The position numbers and the translations under genes are program-made. Below are positions 45,150-59,113 of a stretch of DNA of 64,000 bases, one piece after another. The notes beneath the pieces were generated by a model. It did not search any database. It was given only the letters and a program-made list of their open reading frames with translations, and had not been told where the DNA came from. The stretch is from Cycas panzhihuaensis. Lineage: Eukaryota; Cycadophyta. The stretch lies in assembly GCA_023213395.1 (NCBI GenBank), contig CM041465.1, forward strand, positions 233,189,741 through 233,253,740, read 5' to 3'. Numbering within the stretch: position 1 is the stretch's first letter; each line of letters begins with the position of its first letter.

Positions 45150-46380
45150 AATAAGCCCCTAACTACTTAAGTCAAGAGGCACTAACTCCTAACAAGAAGT
45201 TGACCAAGGAGAATTGGGAGGAATGGAGCTTATTCCATGGGTTGTGAAATAAATAAATATTAGACAATTAACATAAGGGTTTACTCAAGTTCTTATGTTT
45301 AATACAACTATTGAAGAAAATTCTTATTAATGGAGTAAAGAAGACAAACTCATAAAGAAAGATGTGATCAAGAGTAAAAGACAAATCAAGACCATCTTTA
45401 AGCCAACAAAAAATAATTTAGCCCAGATTCAATTGATCCATATTTAACTACAAATTAACTAGTGAAGGATAAAGTATGTACCTTCCAAGCTCAACTACAA
45501 TAAAGAATACGAGAAAATAAAACTTAAGGGTAAATAACTTAACATTGAATAAGAAACTAAATCAATTCAAAGAAGCATGGGAGTGATTACTTAGTCAACC
45601 TTTAGGTAAAGGTATTAAATAGACATGGATGAGATAATAAGAATGGATCCATTACAACCATAGCACTACAATCTATTAAAGAATTAATGGATATGATTCT
45701 TAAGGAGGATGACTTTTTAATCCCATACATGTAGAAGTTGGCGAATAGAATGTTTTTCCTTTATAAGAGGATTTGGTAATTGAGAAAGATGTTTGGTAGA
45801 GTACATTCTACATATTTAAAGGAATTATATGAAGAAGGTTGTTTCTCTAAATTTAAGAGTAAACTAGAAGTTGATGGTCTATATAACAACATAACTCATA
45901 GGCCATTTATTCATAAGTGGAAACATATATTAGATATAGGAGTAAATAGAGGCAAAATGGTGGCAAAGAATACTAAAGAATTAGAATCCACTCTAAATAA
46001 TTTTATGAAAAAGGTCTCTTTTATGGCCCCTTGTCTTGATCCAGTAATATTTGAGAGGGAAGAAATTATAAGTAAAGATAAACTCTTAAAGGCAACCACT
46101 ACTAAATCTAAAGATACAATATAACAAGTAACTTTTGACATAAAAAGTAATCCATAGGAATAGGCTAGAAAGGTGTGGGATTGGAAATCATACCAAGTAA
46201 TTCTAAGAAATATATTAGAGCATCAAAATCAAAGATTTGATCCACTTAGGGAACAAGTGTATAAGCTAGAGGGAATCATTAAAATATTTAACCTACACTT
46301 GATTCCAATTTTGTAAAAAGAGGTGGCAGCAAAGTTGGGTGCATCCCCTTCAAATATGGATCCATAAAAGTAATGGGGAA
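45150..46380 (+). pseudogene. Unrecognised decayed coding region, right part
   Basis: Continuation of 37835-39507 once the Gypsy element is removed. Protein-like text includes LTPNKKLTKENWEEWSLFHG (about 45185-45240), an open 114-codon stretch from 45780 (FGRVHSTYLKELYEEGCFS, YNNITHRPFIHKWKHILDIG, FMKKVSFMAPCLDPVIFERE) and VWDWKSYQVILRNILEHQ followed by LREQVYKLEGIIK (46170-46290). It is rich in Lys, Glu and aromatic residues, with no motif I can name. It could be a lineage-specific transposon protein or a dead host gene. Confidence 0.45.
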
Positions 46381-48644
46381 TAACTCTTTAATATCATGAT
46401 TATAAAAAAAAAAAATCTTTACTTAAATCATAAATGAATGCATCATTGACAATAACAGAAATCCTCAGTGCTAAAATAAGGGTAGGTTACACATGAAACT
46501 ATATTTTTGTAGTAATGGTTGAGATAATCATGCATGATATTTTTCAAATAATAGGTAGGAAGGAGATATAAAGGGAGTTGAAATAATGACTATCCTCAAT
46601 CATTGTTCACCTAATATTAACGGCATTCATTCACCCACAATGGCTAGTGAGGAGGATAATGGAAAAGATGAAGATCACATGAAGAAAAGGTTATTATTAT
46701 TGTTGTTATTCTAATTGGTATGTGTATTGTGTCTGTTTCAGTGTTGTTGACTTTGTTTTCTTTTCACTTTCTATTGTTTTCTTTGTGTTTGCATTAAAAT
46801 CAATTATCTTTCATTCTAGCTTAATTCCCCTTTATACTTTTCCCTCAAGAACCCAAATAATCTAGTGATTTAATACTCTTCCTCTCAACAACTTGTAATT
46901 GAGGAGAAGATTCCACTACTATTGGTGGAAATTATGAATAGTTCCTTTAATAAGTTTAAGTCACATATGTTATTGACTTTAATTAGCTTGAGATTTTCAT
47001 CTTTATTAGTTTGTATTAGGAAATTCTTCTAGGCAGTAATTTGCACCTAGTCAATCTTATAATCAAACTATTAAAGAATTGTTATTATACAGAAGCATTA
47101 ATCTCTACAAATATAATTTTATCTTTGAACTATTAGAAAAAGAGTCTGATGGTTTAAAAATAAATGAAGTCTCCTCAACAACTTAATGAGGTGTTCTCTT
47201 CTGTAGCCCTTGAATGCCATTAAATTTTCTTTCATATGTTTATCAAAATCCTTAGTTAATAATTATTTGAATATCTACTTCATTGATCTAGTTATATTGT
47301 ATGTGTCACTATATGGATGTTGATGACATACTACCTTCACCTTTTTGTTTCTCCTTTTTGGCTTATTGAGGATTTTTTTTTAATATCTAGTGTTGCTAGC
47401 AAATAAGGTTTATTGGTACACCTTAGTTTTCCTCTTTATTCCATCTAAACCACCACTTTGTTAAGGTGATGTACTTATTGATTAAGCATAAGACTAATCA
47501 ATACAATTGCCAACACTACATTTTAGGATCATATAGCTATCGACTATCTCTAAATCATTTTAACACCTAAGGGAATCATCCCTATTTAAGCAAATGGTTA
47601 TTTAACCCCAACATGTTGTGCTATCTTTGAGCCAGCCTACAAACAGGTAAATTAATGAATCTTAGGAAACTTGGATTGGTAGAAAGAAGAACTACAATGA
47701 TAATAAAGAAAGGCATAGACTTATCCTAGTTGAAAAGAAAATTTTATACATTAGAATGGACCCTATAACTGACTAACCTCCAATTGGTTTCATTATTATA
47801 CCAAGAATTGATGAAGAAGATAGAGGACTCATTTATAGGAAAAGGTAATTAGAATGAATAAAGAGAAGCCTAGGGTTGGAGTTCAAGATATTTATTTTTA
47901 GGTAACTAAAGGATTTGATCCTCAAGATCAACCATTAAAGAAGGACGGTCTAGTTGTTAGAAGATAGGCATGCTTAAAGTTAATGAGATTTTATTATTGC
48001 AATAACTACCAATAGGCATGAAAGATACAACAATCCTTATTAAGTATAGATTAAGCGATTGGACATATTAAATTCCTAAAGTATAGGGTTCTAAGATAAA
48101 AAGGAAAGCACATGAAAGAAAAGGGATTTAATTTCTAATAATCTATTTTGTGGTCTACATCATACCAAGTTAAACCTCAATGTAAATCTTAGGTTGTAGA
48201 GAGAAGTCCAATAGTAGTGAAAGTGTTGAATGCGCTTAAGATATAAAGAGTTAGTTATTATCACTCTTTGAATAAGGATTTAGTTTGTTTATTCTAAGAT
48301 TTTGGGCGGCTTTGCTCCTACTTTCATTATAAATTGTATCCTTAAATATCCAAGTGTATCACAATTTATTTAGCACTATTATTATGAGTTATAAAATATT
48401 TCGATATTTAATATAATTACTCATAAGTTTTCACTATTTGTATGGTGTAATATATGGATGAATGTATTTCAACCTTCTAAAACACTTACTTGAAAGAAAT
48501 TACTCAATATTATTCTCTATTTTCTTATTTCATTGTTATGGTTCTACTTATTTCTGTTTCATTACTTTGATGATTTAGTTTACTTGGTTATCAAAATAAA
48601 GAAATGCTTGTTTATGAGCATAAATATCTTATTCTTTGGTCAAT
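46381..48644. other. AT-rich stretch without recognised genes
   Basis: No supported coding feature. Short codon-like pieces appear near 47640-47960 on the plus strand but are too broken to assign. Confidence 0.4.
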
Positions 48645-49373
48645 TGTTGGATGCAATATCTAATTATATGATTAGTCTCATTCACACTTTCTTACATATT
48701 ATTGTATTTTATATTCATTATTACCTTGAATTGTTTTCCATATTAAAATGTATGATAGCACACAATAGTTGACCTTTGAGGGTTCTCACATGTGATGACC
48801 TGTATTATAAGTATATACATCATCATTGTTAGAATTTGAAGTTTGGTCATTTTTTCTATTTTTTATTATGCCTAACCTTATGCACACTTCATTCTTTTAT
48901 GCTTAATTTCATTATTTTATACTCACATCATTTGTTATTGTTATTATAATGTTGGGTTCATTGCCATGCTTCCACCTTATTCTAATATAATAGTATCAGA
49001 TATTAGAATTTAATATTTACTTTAAGGGGTTATGGATCCCTCCCCTCTTTGTTTTTTGTATTTTAATATTAGGATTGTAATTATGCAAAAGTGATGAGTC
49101 AAGGCGGGGTTATGACTCACACCTCACAATTGTCAAATTAGATAGGAATATTATTTTTGTAATTATTAGGTTAAGTTGATATAGGTTATTGGTAATAGTT
49201 GAATTGTAAGTGAAGAGAGTAAAGTAAGGATCATTGATTTAATGTAATGCATGATTATTATCTAATAGAGATTTCTCAAAATTTTTAGAATTAATTTCTA
49301 AAGTTTTAATAGTTAATCCAATCAATTAATATCCCCATTGCGTGCCTTACTACTATATTCATGGTCTTAGAGG

Positions 49374-51359
49374 AAAGTTTATGGTGAATTTATCAACTAT
49401 AATTATTGATATTATACCTACTCTATTTATTAATGAAGACTATTATATTAACATGCATTAAATTCTACATTATTGCCTGATTTATATAATTATTAAGCTT
49501 ATTTTTTAATATGCATATTACTAAGATTAGATTGTAGCTAGTTAAGCATTCATTATAGGTATAAACAAGCATGTGTAGTTGAATATAAGCATTAAAACTA
49601 ACATGCAAGCTTAATGAAGCAGGCAGATGAATATATGTGGCATGTAGGCTAATTTATATCACATGTAGGCTAAACAATTAGCATGCAAGCAAGAAAATAG
49701 ACTCTGCGGACCACTGTGAACCTCTATTCTGATATCCTCCTCAAGTGATAAATTAATTAGTCTATGTTTGTCATGCTCTTGACATTATTTAAAGGGCCAT
49801 GATTTATGTTAATGAAAAGTATTTTTGATAAAGGGGAGAAAGGCTTTGATTATCACTAATAATTATAAGGCATTAAAATTAATGCTTATTTATCAATGGG
49901 CAATTGTATTGTTTGATCTTTACAGGGCTATAATAAATATTAAAAACACATGGAAATGTATTTTTTTATAAGACATTGTAAAAGCCTTTTATTCAATAAA
50001 GAATTTTCTAATTTGTATACTATATAGATTGAAAACTATGTAAAAATATTTTTTTTTAATCTCACGTGGCAACTTGTAAAGAAGCAACTTTGCAAACAAC
50101 GATTCAATGACCTACAACTTGCAAACTATATACAGAAGGGTTAAGTAATCACTTGAAGGCTATAGACATGCTACAAAAGCTCAAAGCTACTCTACACAGA
50201 TGTACATAGGTTATAAATAGATGTGGAGATGCAATAGCAACCCACAATTAAAGACCTAGAAGTTTGCCAAAATGCAGATGCCATGAAGAGGTTGAACATA
50301 ACACACCTCATACGAAGGAGCTAAAACACTATAAAAACTTGCCCAACATCATGTAGGACATATTAACAACTAATAAATAGAGACACCTATAGGTTGTTGA
50401 GCAAGTAGTAACACCAAAGAAAGAGACACTTGTAGCTACCACACAATAAACTAAGATGAGACACACAAATAATCACTCATGCCTATCTCAAAGGCAAATG
50501 CAAATATAGGACAACAGAAATAAGGAAAAGTCAAACAGACCACATGGGGAGACACCTAAAAGGTCATAAACAATAGAGGATAAATGCATTACATTAAAGA
50601 AAAATATGCTTAATCAATTTCAAAGGTTGTATAAGCAATACAAAACTAATTTACAATGACTGGGATTAGAGATAGAAGCTAAATAGAATTATTGGAGACC
50701 AAACTTGGACAGAAGAAGAAGAGCACTCATTTTTGCATGCCCATTGCTACTAAATGTTAGGAAACTATACAATGTAACCTGTCAAATTAACCATTGGCAT
50801 TTTGATTATGCAATGGCGAAAGAAATTTTAGAGAAAATGACTTCCAGTAGGAGTTGCAACTAATTTTGTGGAGGGCCCATTTGTTGCCCATACATTCCTA
50901 ATGAATATTCCTTTGAGAATATTCTTAAATTAACTTTAGGTTAAAAATATTAAACTTTTTATAAAGTTTAGTGATAATAAAGTAAATTAGAATGTAATTT
51001 AAAATCCATGAATCTACCCCTTACCCACTAGCCTTCAATCACATGGTTATTCAGGTGTTAGAGCCTTTTATGGACCACAAAGAGTATATTTTTCAAAAAT
51101 AAATATACCACCATGACCAGTTTTTTGAGAGCTTCATTTTAGCAGTGATCACATGCTATTTTTTTATACAAAAATTTGCTGAAAGAGTAATTTTTTTAGT
51201 TTTCTAGTAGTATTTTGGCTACTTATGAGTAGGCCTATGCAGAAAATCACTCATGCCAACTATTGACATATAGATTAAGGACTCATACAACTATTTTCTT
51301 TATTTTTGTGCTTATTTATCTTATTTTCTAGTTGAATTTTGTTGCATATTGCTTGAAAG
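49374..51359 (+). other. Long untranslated leader of the nested Copia
   Basis: No family recognised. Repeated phrases of the type ACATGCAAGC / GCATGTAGGCTAA lie at 49600-49695. An A-rich codon-like section runs through 50050-50780. It may hide another old insertion. Confidence 0.4.
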
Positions 51360-52600
51360 ATGGCAAGTGAAAGTGGAATCTTAAGTGTTGTCACAAAAAA
51401 ACTCATAGGTCCTGAAAATTACACAGTTTGGAAACACCATATATTTAGTTTCTTTCACCTTAATGGCCTTTGGAAATATGTTGATAAATTAGTTAAGAGA
51501 AAAGATGTAAAAGAAATCATGACTTTTAAAACCAAATCGATTACTGATGCAACTTTTAAAGCAAACTATGGGTCAAACATGAGGATCACATACGAGTTTC
51601 TCAGCATGTTAATTAATAGGAGCATCATCGTGTACATTAAGGGAACAATGACATCAAAGTAAATATGTGATATAGTTGTGAATTTATTCGAACACAAGGG
51701 CAATGGAAGGGTTCTCAGTCTATAGAGTTAATTATACACTCCAAAGATAACAGGGAATGTTGTAGACCATATTAGACATGTAAGATCCATTTAGGATTAG
51801 TTTGTGACCATAGGCAAAATAATCCTTGATTTAGAAATTATCGCATGCATACTAAGAATTTTGCCACCTTAGTATAAAAATTTCACTACCATTCTTACTT
51901 TGATAGACAAATTGCCTATATTTATAATAGGATCCATAGAATCTTTGCTTATGGAACATCAACAGAAGTTAAAATACATGTTTGGAGAGTCATCTGGAGC
52001 ACTATCATCCAAATAAAAAGGGAAGAAGACATATGTTCTAAAGAAAAATATACCTTTTGAACCCATAGTCCAGAAAGATAAATTAGGAGGCTTGAAGGGA
52101 CAATATATGCTAAAGTGCTATCATTATTATAAATTGAGTCACATTAAAAAACACTATTGGGAATAGTAATGTCAACAACAACAACAACAACAATAATGAC
52201 AATAATAATGCCAAACCCAATAGCAAAGATAGAAACAACAACAACGATGATCACCTAGGCAATGCGGTCATGTCATAGATGTAGCAAACAACTCACCTAC
52301 AAAAATTTCATGACAATTGTTTATTATTATATATAAAATGGGATCAAATTCACAAGATGTATGGTTCATCAATTTTAGTACATATTGACATATGACTAGG
52401 AGGCTTAAATGGTTTTTTTAGATGTGGGAAGTAAGCTAGAAGATTACCATTGGCAATGGCATTGATCTGGAGGCCATATGAGTAGGGAAAGTGCTAGTAA
52501 TCACAAAAATAAAGATTTATAATATCTAAATAATGTGTTGTATATATGAAATTTGAAGGCAAACCTTGTTTCTATAGGGAAGATTGAATAACGTGACATT
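51360..52600 (+). pseudogene. Copia gag to pre-integrase start, decayed
   Basis: ATG 51360 opens a Copia gag: LIGPENYTVWKHHIFSFF and LWKYVD (51400-51490), then after TAA 51661 further capsid text (ILPP.YKNFTTILTLIDKLP near 51855-51915). A zinc knuckle with Cys-to-Tyr changes (LKCYHYYKLSHIKKHYW) is near 52110-52160. A poly-Gln-like CAA run (52165-52190) and a worn protease motif (DVWFINFSTY, 52355-52385) follow. It ends where the minus-strand Copia entered at 52618. Confidence 0.75.
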
Positions 52601-53040
52601 ATTGTAATGTTTCCTCTATGAGATTTGAGGATTGAATATGGAACTATAATTCACACTTAACTAAGACACACTCGATTCATAAAAAAGATAAGAGAATACC
52701 AAGTAGAATTGGTCTACCTATAACCTTCTAATTTCATTCATTTAAAATGTCCTCTCCATATCATACAATACACATATGATACACCTTAATATATATTTGG
52801 ATTTAGTAATGGTCCATGAAAGAATCTGTAACTAATTAACACTTGTTACATCCCTATGTAGAACCCTAATAACTCACATGACACATGTTACAAGTCTAAT
52901 TAGGACTTTAGTAACCCTTGGTGACTCACACATCACTTTGCCCTTACATTATTTTGTCTTTATATGAATATTAATTCTAATACTCCCCATTAATGCCCAT
53001 ATGATTAATTGAATTTATCAGACTAGCCTATTGGAAAAGT

Positions 53041-54185
53041 TTTAGGCCTTATTTTTTATTTCAATTTTTCCTTTATCTCAAGCAACTAAGTTTGTTCAAT
53101 GGTCTTTGTGTACCATTTAGGAAATTTGACAAATGGAATGGCCTCTGGTTCCGACTGTATTTCTTGAGTATCTTCAAAATTTTCCTTCTTAATTTCTTCC
53201 TTCTTTAGCCCAATCTTTGGCTTGATAACCTATTGACTCGAAAAACTTGATTAAACCTATTCATTTATTTGCTTTGCTTTGTTTTATCAAATCTTCCAGA
53301 TGTTTAGATCTTAACACTGATCTATTATTTGCTTATTAGTTTCTTTGGAGATGACATCTGCAACTTGTTTGTCATCCTTTTCAAAGATAACCTCCTGAGT
53401 TGTATAAACCTTTGTGGTTATCAACTCGTATATCTAGTACACTTTTATTTCTTCATTATACCCATTAGTCAACTTGCATTTTTGAAAATTTTCCTTTTGT
53501 TGATTTCCATTAATATTATAATCACACATGCCATTTCCTATTCTGAACTTTGGGAGATCATGCACCATATTAAAATTATTCATTAATCGAAAACTAGGGA
53601 AATGTAGATGTTCCAACCTTTCATGCCACAACTGGATCTTATTTACTCCCCTACAGTCAAATATGCTCTTTAGTTTACAAACTTACCTAAGAGCCTATAA
53701 AGATGGTTTTCTCTTATTCCTACTATGATCATTTTGCCTTCATGATTACTGATAATTGCCTTTCCATCTTTGAAGAGAACACTTATCCCATTGTCCTCTA
53801 TCTGACTGAAAGAAATTAGATTCTTCTTTAATCCAGGCATGTACAAAACTTCCTTTATATAATAATCATTATAGTCTAGAGTTATGATTGCAACGTTCCT
53901 AATGACTTTAATAGTCAATATTATGTTGTCTCCTAGATGTACAGTATGCCCAAATACTTTCCACATGTGCTTTAATTAATCAAGCCTACTTTTCATGTGT
54001 TTGGAAGCACCTGAATCTATATACCAGACATCACTGTACCTTTCATTATGTGTTGCCATACTCTGTTGATCAACTACATGCTGTAAACTATCTTTAATTT
54101 TTATCTAATTTGTAAAAATTAAAAATATCTTTCGATATGTCCTATTTTCTTATAGTAATGCTAGGTTCTTTAAGGCATTTTAATT
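53041..54185 (-). pseudogene. Copia protease and pre-integrase remnant (minus strand)
   Basis: On the minus strand: a worn knuckle (YYKKIGHIER-like, about 54140-54170), protease VWYIDSGASKHM (about 54000-54025), then the open stretch 53966-53670 with FGHTVHLGDN, EVLYMPGLKKNLISFSQIED and KDGKAIISNHEGKM. The pre-integrase MWHERLEHLHFPSFRLMNNF is at 53631-53572. After FQKCKLTNG the text jumps to YELITTKVYTTQEVIFEKDD (about 53430-53370), the region after the integrase core, and ends FVKFPKWYTKTIEQ (about 53140-53100). This order shows that the catalytic parts of pol were lost before insertion or by later deletion. Confidence 0.8.
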
Positions 54186-54479
54186 GAGTGGGAAAATATA
54201 CTTATTCCACTCATTTTGATACAAAATGCAACAAAATAACTAAACACTTACAACATAGTAAATATTAAATAGCCCTTACATAACTTACACTTATTTTATT
54301 AATCAACAATGATAAAGAATTCTCAATTACCATGCAAAGTACCAACAAATCCCACTCAATCATCGAACATCACACAAAGAACTAAAACTTGCCCATATAA
54401 CCCTAATTATATAAAGAACACTAAAAGTTACAATATAATAGTGTCATCTGTTTTGACAAGACCTTTTTGTGACTTAGAA

Positions 54480-55760
54480 AATGGGTTATCCACTTTCAAC
54501 TCATGTGACCGCAGGGCCTAATACCCGAAGAGGGCTTCTCACTTTAACTTAAAATAAAAAACAACTTAATGTAGCTAACATTACAAAATCATAAATATGA
54601 TTTTATTGATCAGCGGATTTTTATCTGATTTGCGTGCCTGTGTTGATTGATTTTCGCATTGAATCGACTCGATTTTTATCACTTCCATCGCCTTTGGCAT
54701 CTTGCAATCATTCTCCTCCTTTGGAAAGCACCTAAGCGAGACACGAGCAGTTTCTTTGTCTCTCTTTAACACGTGGGAATTCGTTCGTCACAGTTTCAAA
54801 TCCTCTTAGCATCTTCTCTGCACGAGATTCCTACGCCCGTCGATATTGATTTGCAACCCCAGAAGATGGAGGAGCTAATGCTCATAATCAGCTACAGGGA
54901 TTCCTCTTTCAATGCTTAGCAAAAGACGGAATGCAGCACCTTCAAATTACTCTTAAATAATGTAATGTGTTGACTGAGGGATGATCCCTAGACGCGGATT
55001 TTGCTTTGCCCGAATGTGCAGGCGAGTTAACGCTCACGCAACTTTGATATCACGCCTATTTCAGAAGCAATAGGTCCACCACAAGTAACAGCACTAATGA
55101 AACATCTGAATAATAGATTATGTCGAGTATTTACCGCCTCTTCTGCACAATATTTGAAGAGGCCAGGCCGTTCCAAAGACAATTGTTTTCAGAGGCGAGA
55201 ACATTAGCAGTGCGGCAGTGGAATCCGTTTCCATTCCAAGATTATTGAAGCTGTTGTTGCTTTTTGGTCGCATCCTCTGTGAAGAGAAACCTCTGTGCTT
55301 TTGTTAACATAGAGAAAAATAATGGTAGTCCGCACGATAATGTGATTTTGGAGGCAGAGGTTATCTCATTCTACAGACCCCGAAAAAAAAAAGTTAGGGT
55401 AAGATCCATAACCACGGTGTCTTTTAAATAAATTCATGGAATATAATGCCTCAACAACATAAGCCTTCCTCGAACTTTCACAAGTTGTAATGTTGTCATT
55501 AATTCACTCCAATCATCAAGGCTCCTCAAGTCTGAACCTTGACGATTACAGGAAATTTCAAACACAAAGCATTTCTCGGACAAAATAAGAATTAACAACC
55601 CAATAAACAATTCATGGCTGTAGCAATCTATGAAGCGAGTCTTTTTCAGTTGCTTCTTCTTATTTTTTTATTATCAGAGATTCCAACCTTCCTTCGTCAC
55701 CACCATCTCTGTGGCAGCTATATGAGAAGATGATAAACACTCTTCGATATAACTCTTAAT
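54480..55760. other. CpG-rich stretch inside the minus-strand Copia leader
   Basis: About 40 CpG dinucleotides by eye in 1.3 kb, far more than in the flanking LTRs or in any other stretch of the window outside the LINE and SINE. The minus strand has an open piece 54772-54581 (MLKRDKETARVSLRCFPKEE and on) and the plus strand has PTPVDIDLQPQKMEELMLII near 54830-54890, but neither resembles a family I know. It lies between the primer site and the gag start of the Copia. It may be captured host sequence, a late insertion or an unmethylated promoter-like piece. Borders are approximate. Confidence 0.55.
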
Positions 55761-56227
55761 AAAAATTGGCAAATTTTTATACACTAATCTCCAATGTTTT
55801 ATGTATTATTAGTTGCAAAATTGATTTATAATCGATAATTGTAATTTACTTTAATACTAAATATGAGATTTGAATATTGAATATGGAACTATAAACCACA
55901 CTCAACTAAGACACACTTGATTTATTAGAAAGACAAGAGAATATCAGGTAGAATTAGTCTACTTATAACCTTCTAATTTTAGTCATTTAGAATGATCTTC
56001 CCATATCATACAATATACATGTGATACACCTCAATATACATTTTGATTCAGTAACACTATATGAAAAAATTTGTAATTGACTGACATTTGTCATATCTCA
56101 ATTTAAGACCCTAATAACTATTATGACACATGTTACAAGTCTATTTAGGACATTAGTAACTCCTGATGACTCACATATCACTTTATCCTTACATTATTTC
56201 ATCTTCATATGAACATTAATTCCAACA

Positions 56228-59113
56228 TACTTGAAGACAATGCATAGTTCAAGATGAACAAAATAATATTATAGCTAAGGGTGTCAGGGGAAATAATTTA
56301 TACAAACTAAAAGGACACTCTTATGTACAAAGAGCATTTCTATCTATATCTCCTAAATAGAAGTTATGGCATGAATAAATAAGTCATTTGAACTACACCA
56401 CTCTTCAATTTATATATAAGTTAAACATATTGTATGGTATTTTCATGATAGATAATAAAGGTTGACTATGTAAACTAGGCATATTTAAGAAATAACATAA
56501 AGAACCCTTCTCAAAGAAAAAGGCATTAAGCGCAAAGAAAAAACTAGGATTGATTACCTCAAACATTTGTAGATAAATATTTATTATCACACTAAATAGA
56601 GTGAGATATTTCATTACCTTCATCAATGATTTTTCATGGAAAGTCTAGATTTTTTCACTGAAGAAAAAGTCACAAATATTTATGTATTTTAGACAGTTCA
56701 AAGAAATGATAGAAAATAAAAGAGAGTTAGAGATTAAGGTCTTACAAATTAATAATGGAGGAGAATACACCTCAAACGAATTTACATAGTTCAGTAAGGA
56801 TCATGGAATTAAAAGGTAATTTATTATTATAAAAACAAAGTTGTTGGGAGAATGAATAGAACTCTAGTTAAAAAGGCCAAAGTCATGATGTGAGACAAGG
56901 GTGTAGTGGATTACTTATGGCTAGAAGTTATAAATATAACTACTTATTTGACTAATAGAAGCACTAATAGGGTTGGTAGAAATATGACACCTAAGGAAAC
57001 ATGGTCAAGAAGGAAGCTAACTATAAGTCATCTTACAATTTTTGGGTGTACAATATATATGCACATTCCCAAGGAGAAATGATGAAAGTTAGATGATAAC
57101 AACACAAAATACATCCTTGTTGGGTATTCTAATGAAAGCAAAGCATACAAGTTTTATGAGTTGTCAACTTAAATAGTTGATACAACTCATGATGTAATCT
57201 TCCAAGAAGATGTAACTTAGGTTGTTATTCCAACTAATGTGGAGGACCAAGTTGAGGAGCCATCTAAATGTAGTCTTCACATGATATTATCTAAGCTTGA
57301 TTTTAAACATTATGATACTAGTGAAACAACTGAAATGGAATCATTCCAATTTCTAAAAGCTAATTTTGAGTTAAAGACATAATTGAAAAAGCTTGAAATA
57401 AAGAAGTTCTTAGGTGCAAATCATTCACCTTCATCATTAAAGAAATTATTTGAAAACTATGGAAGATTCTAACCAAATACTACTAGAACATGAGAGAAAG
57501 TGAAACTAAAAAATGTGGTTCTCTGATCATGTAAATATGGCACTTATGGTAAATATGTTGAATGCTAATAAACCATCCATATTTGAAGAAGTATTAAGAG
57601 AGAAGAAGTGGTATGATACCATGGAATCTAAAATTTAAATATTTAAAAAAAATGATATTTAAGATTTGGTAAAATGACCTATTGGCAAGGAAACAATTGG
57701 ATGTAAGCAGATCTACATAATTAAATTCAAAATTGATAGATCTGTAGGTAAATATAAAGTATGACTTGTTGCTAAGGGCTTCGAACAATAAGAAAGAATC
57801 GATTACTAAGAGATATTTGCTCTTCTTGTAAAGATGAATACCATTTGACTCATTATAGTAATAGTTACACAAATCAATTGGCAACTACACTAGATGCATA
57901 TAAAGAGTGCATTTTAAAATGGAGAGTTGATCGAAGAAGTCTACATGGAGTAGCCACCTAACTTTATTGAAAATGATAATGAGTACTTATTATGTTGACT
58001 TTAGAAGGCCTTATATGATGTAAAGTAGGTCTTAGAGCCCGGTATAAGAAAATTGATCAATGCTTTCAATAGAATGGATTTGAGAGATCTCCAACTAACT
58101 CAAACCTATGTATCAAAGTAGAATAGGATAAAATCATATTTATCATATTATATGTTAATGGCTTATTGATCACAAGTAATAATATTAATATTATATCATA
58201 CTTAAAGGTAGATCTTAGTCATTACTTTGAGATGATTGATTTAAAAATTTTATATTACTTCCTTAGAGTGAAAGTATAGTAGAGGCTTGAACATATCTTC
58301 ATCTCATAAGCTAAGTATACTTGGGAAATTCTGAAGAAATTTAGAATGGAAGATTATAAACTTGTACCTACCCCCATAGAGATAGGTTTTAGATTGATAG
58401 CAGAAGATAGTGGAGTAGATGTAGATGCTATATTATAAAGACAATTAGTGGGAAGTCTAATATAGTTGATCACTACCAGACTTGACATATCTTATGTAGT
58501 TAGAATAATATCTAAGTTTATGACATTATCAAAATAAGCAAACCAAAAAGCAACAAAGAGAATATTTAAATACTTAAAAGGAATAATACACCATGGACTC
58601 AGATTCAAATATAATAATAATTTCAAGTTGATAGGATTTATAGATTCTGATTGGGCTAGATGTGTACATATTAGAAGGTTAACCTCTAAATATTACTTAA
58701 GTATGGATTCAAGTATAGTTATATAAAGTACTAAAAGGTGATCCAATGTTGTTTAACCCTCTATTGAAGTGAAGTATAAAGTTGTAGCTATAGCAACTAT
58801 AAAATCCATTTGGTTACATCAGATTCTGGAGGACATGAGACTATAATAATTAGAACTAAACATCCTACACTATAATAATCAAATTACAATAAAGATTTCT
58901 AAAAATCTTATGTTCCATGCTTGTGTTAAACATATCGAGGTGCACCATCACTTTAATTGGGAGTTGATTCAAAAAGATATAATAGAGATAGTGTACATAC
59001 CCATAGAAGAATAGTTGGCTGATATATTTATTAAACCATTGGCACGTGACAAATTCCAAACTCTTAGGGATGGTTTAGGTATAAGAGGAAATGGAATAAA
59101 CATTAAGATAAGG
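56228..59113 (+). pseudogene. Copia pol, integrase to RNase H, decayed
   Basis: Continuation of the plus-strand Copia after the nested element. Pre-integrase LYKLKGHSYVQRAFLS and a WHE-stop-ISHLNYTTLQF piece are at about 56300-56410. Integrase pieces follow at 56640-57180 (GEYTSNEF-like, YLTNRSTNRVGRNMTPKETW, LTIFGCTIYMHIPKE, ILVGYSNESKAYKFY). RT remnants run from about 57590 to 58330 (RLVAKGFEQ-like, EEVYME.PPNFI). RNase H has LIGFIDSDWAR near 58630 and a good end near 58920-59060 (KHIEVHHHFNWELIQKD, LADIFIKPLARDKFQTLRD). Stops and shifts are numerous. Confidence 0.85.

Larger units (their letters stand above)
52619..56227 (-). mobile_element. Minus-strand Copia, internally deleted
   Basis: LTRs 52619-52982 (3') and 55864-56227 (5'), 364 bp each and clearly alike (CACTTAACTAAGACACACT / CACTCAACTAAGACACACT). 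The minus-strand primer site is a worn TAGTATTAAAGT (plus complement 55848-55859); the plus-strand CTCCCC at 52983-52988 is the complement of a polypurine tract. It keeps the end of gag, protease and pre-integrase, then jumps to the integrase tail; the integrase core, RT and RNase H are missing. Flanks CTCTA and TACTT do not match, so no target duplication is supported. Confidence 0.8.

Noticed and set aside
54772-54890. A host gene in the CpG-rich block
   Set aside because: Pieces on both strands look protein-like, but none has a start, splice sites and a recognisable domain together.
52614-56232. Target duplication for the minus-strand Copia
   Set aside because: The five bases on each side (CTCTA and TACTT) do not match, so I left the borders supported by LTR alignment only.
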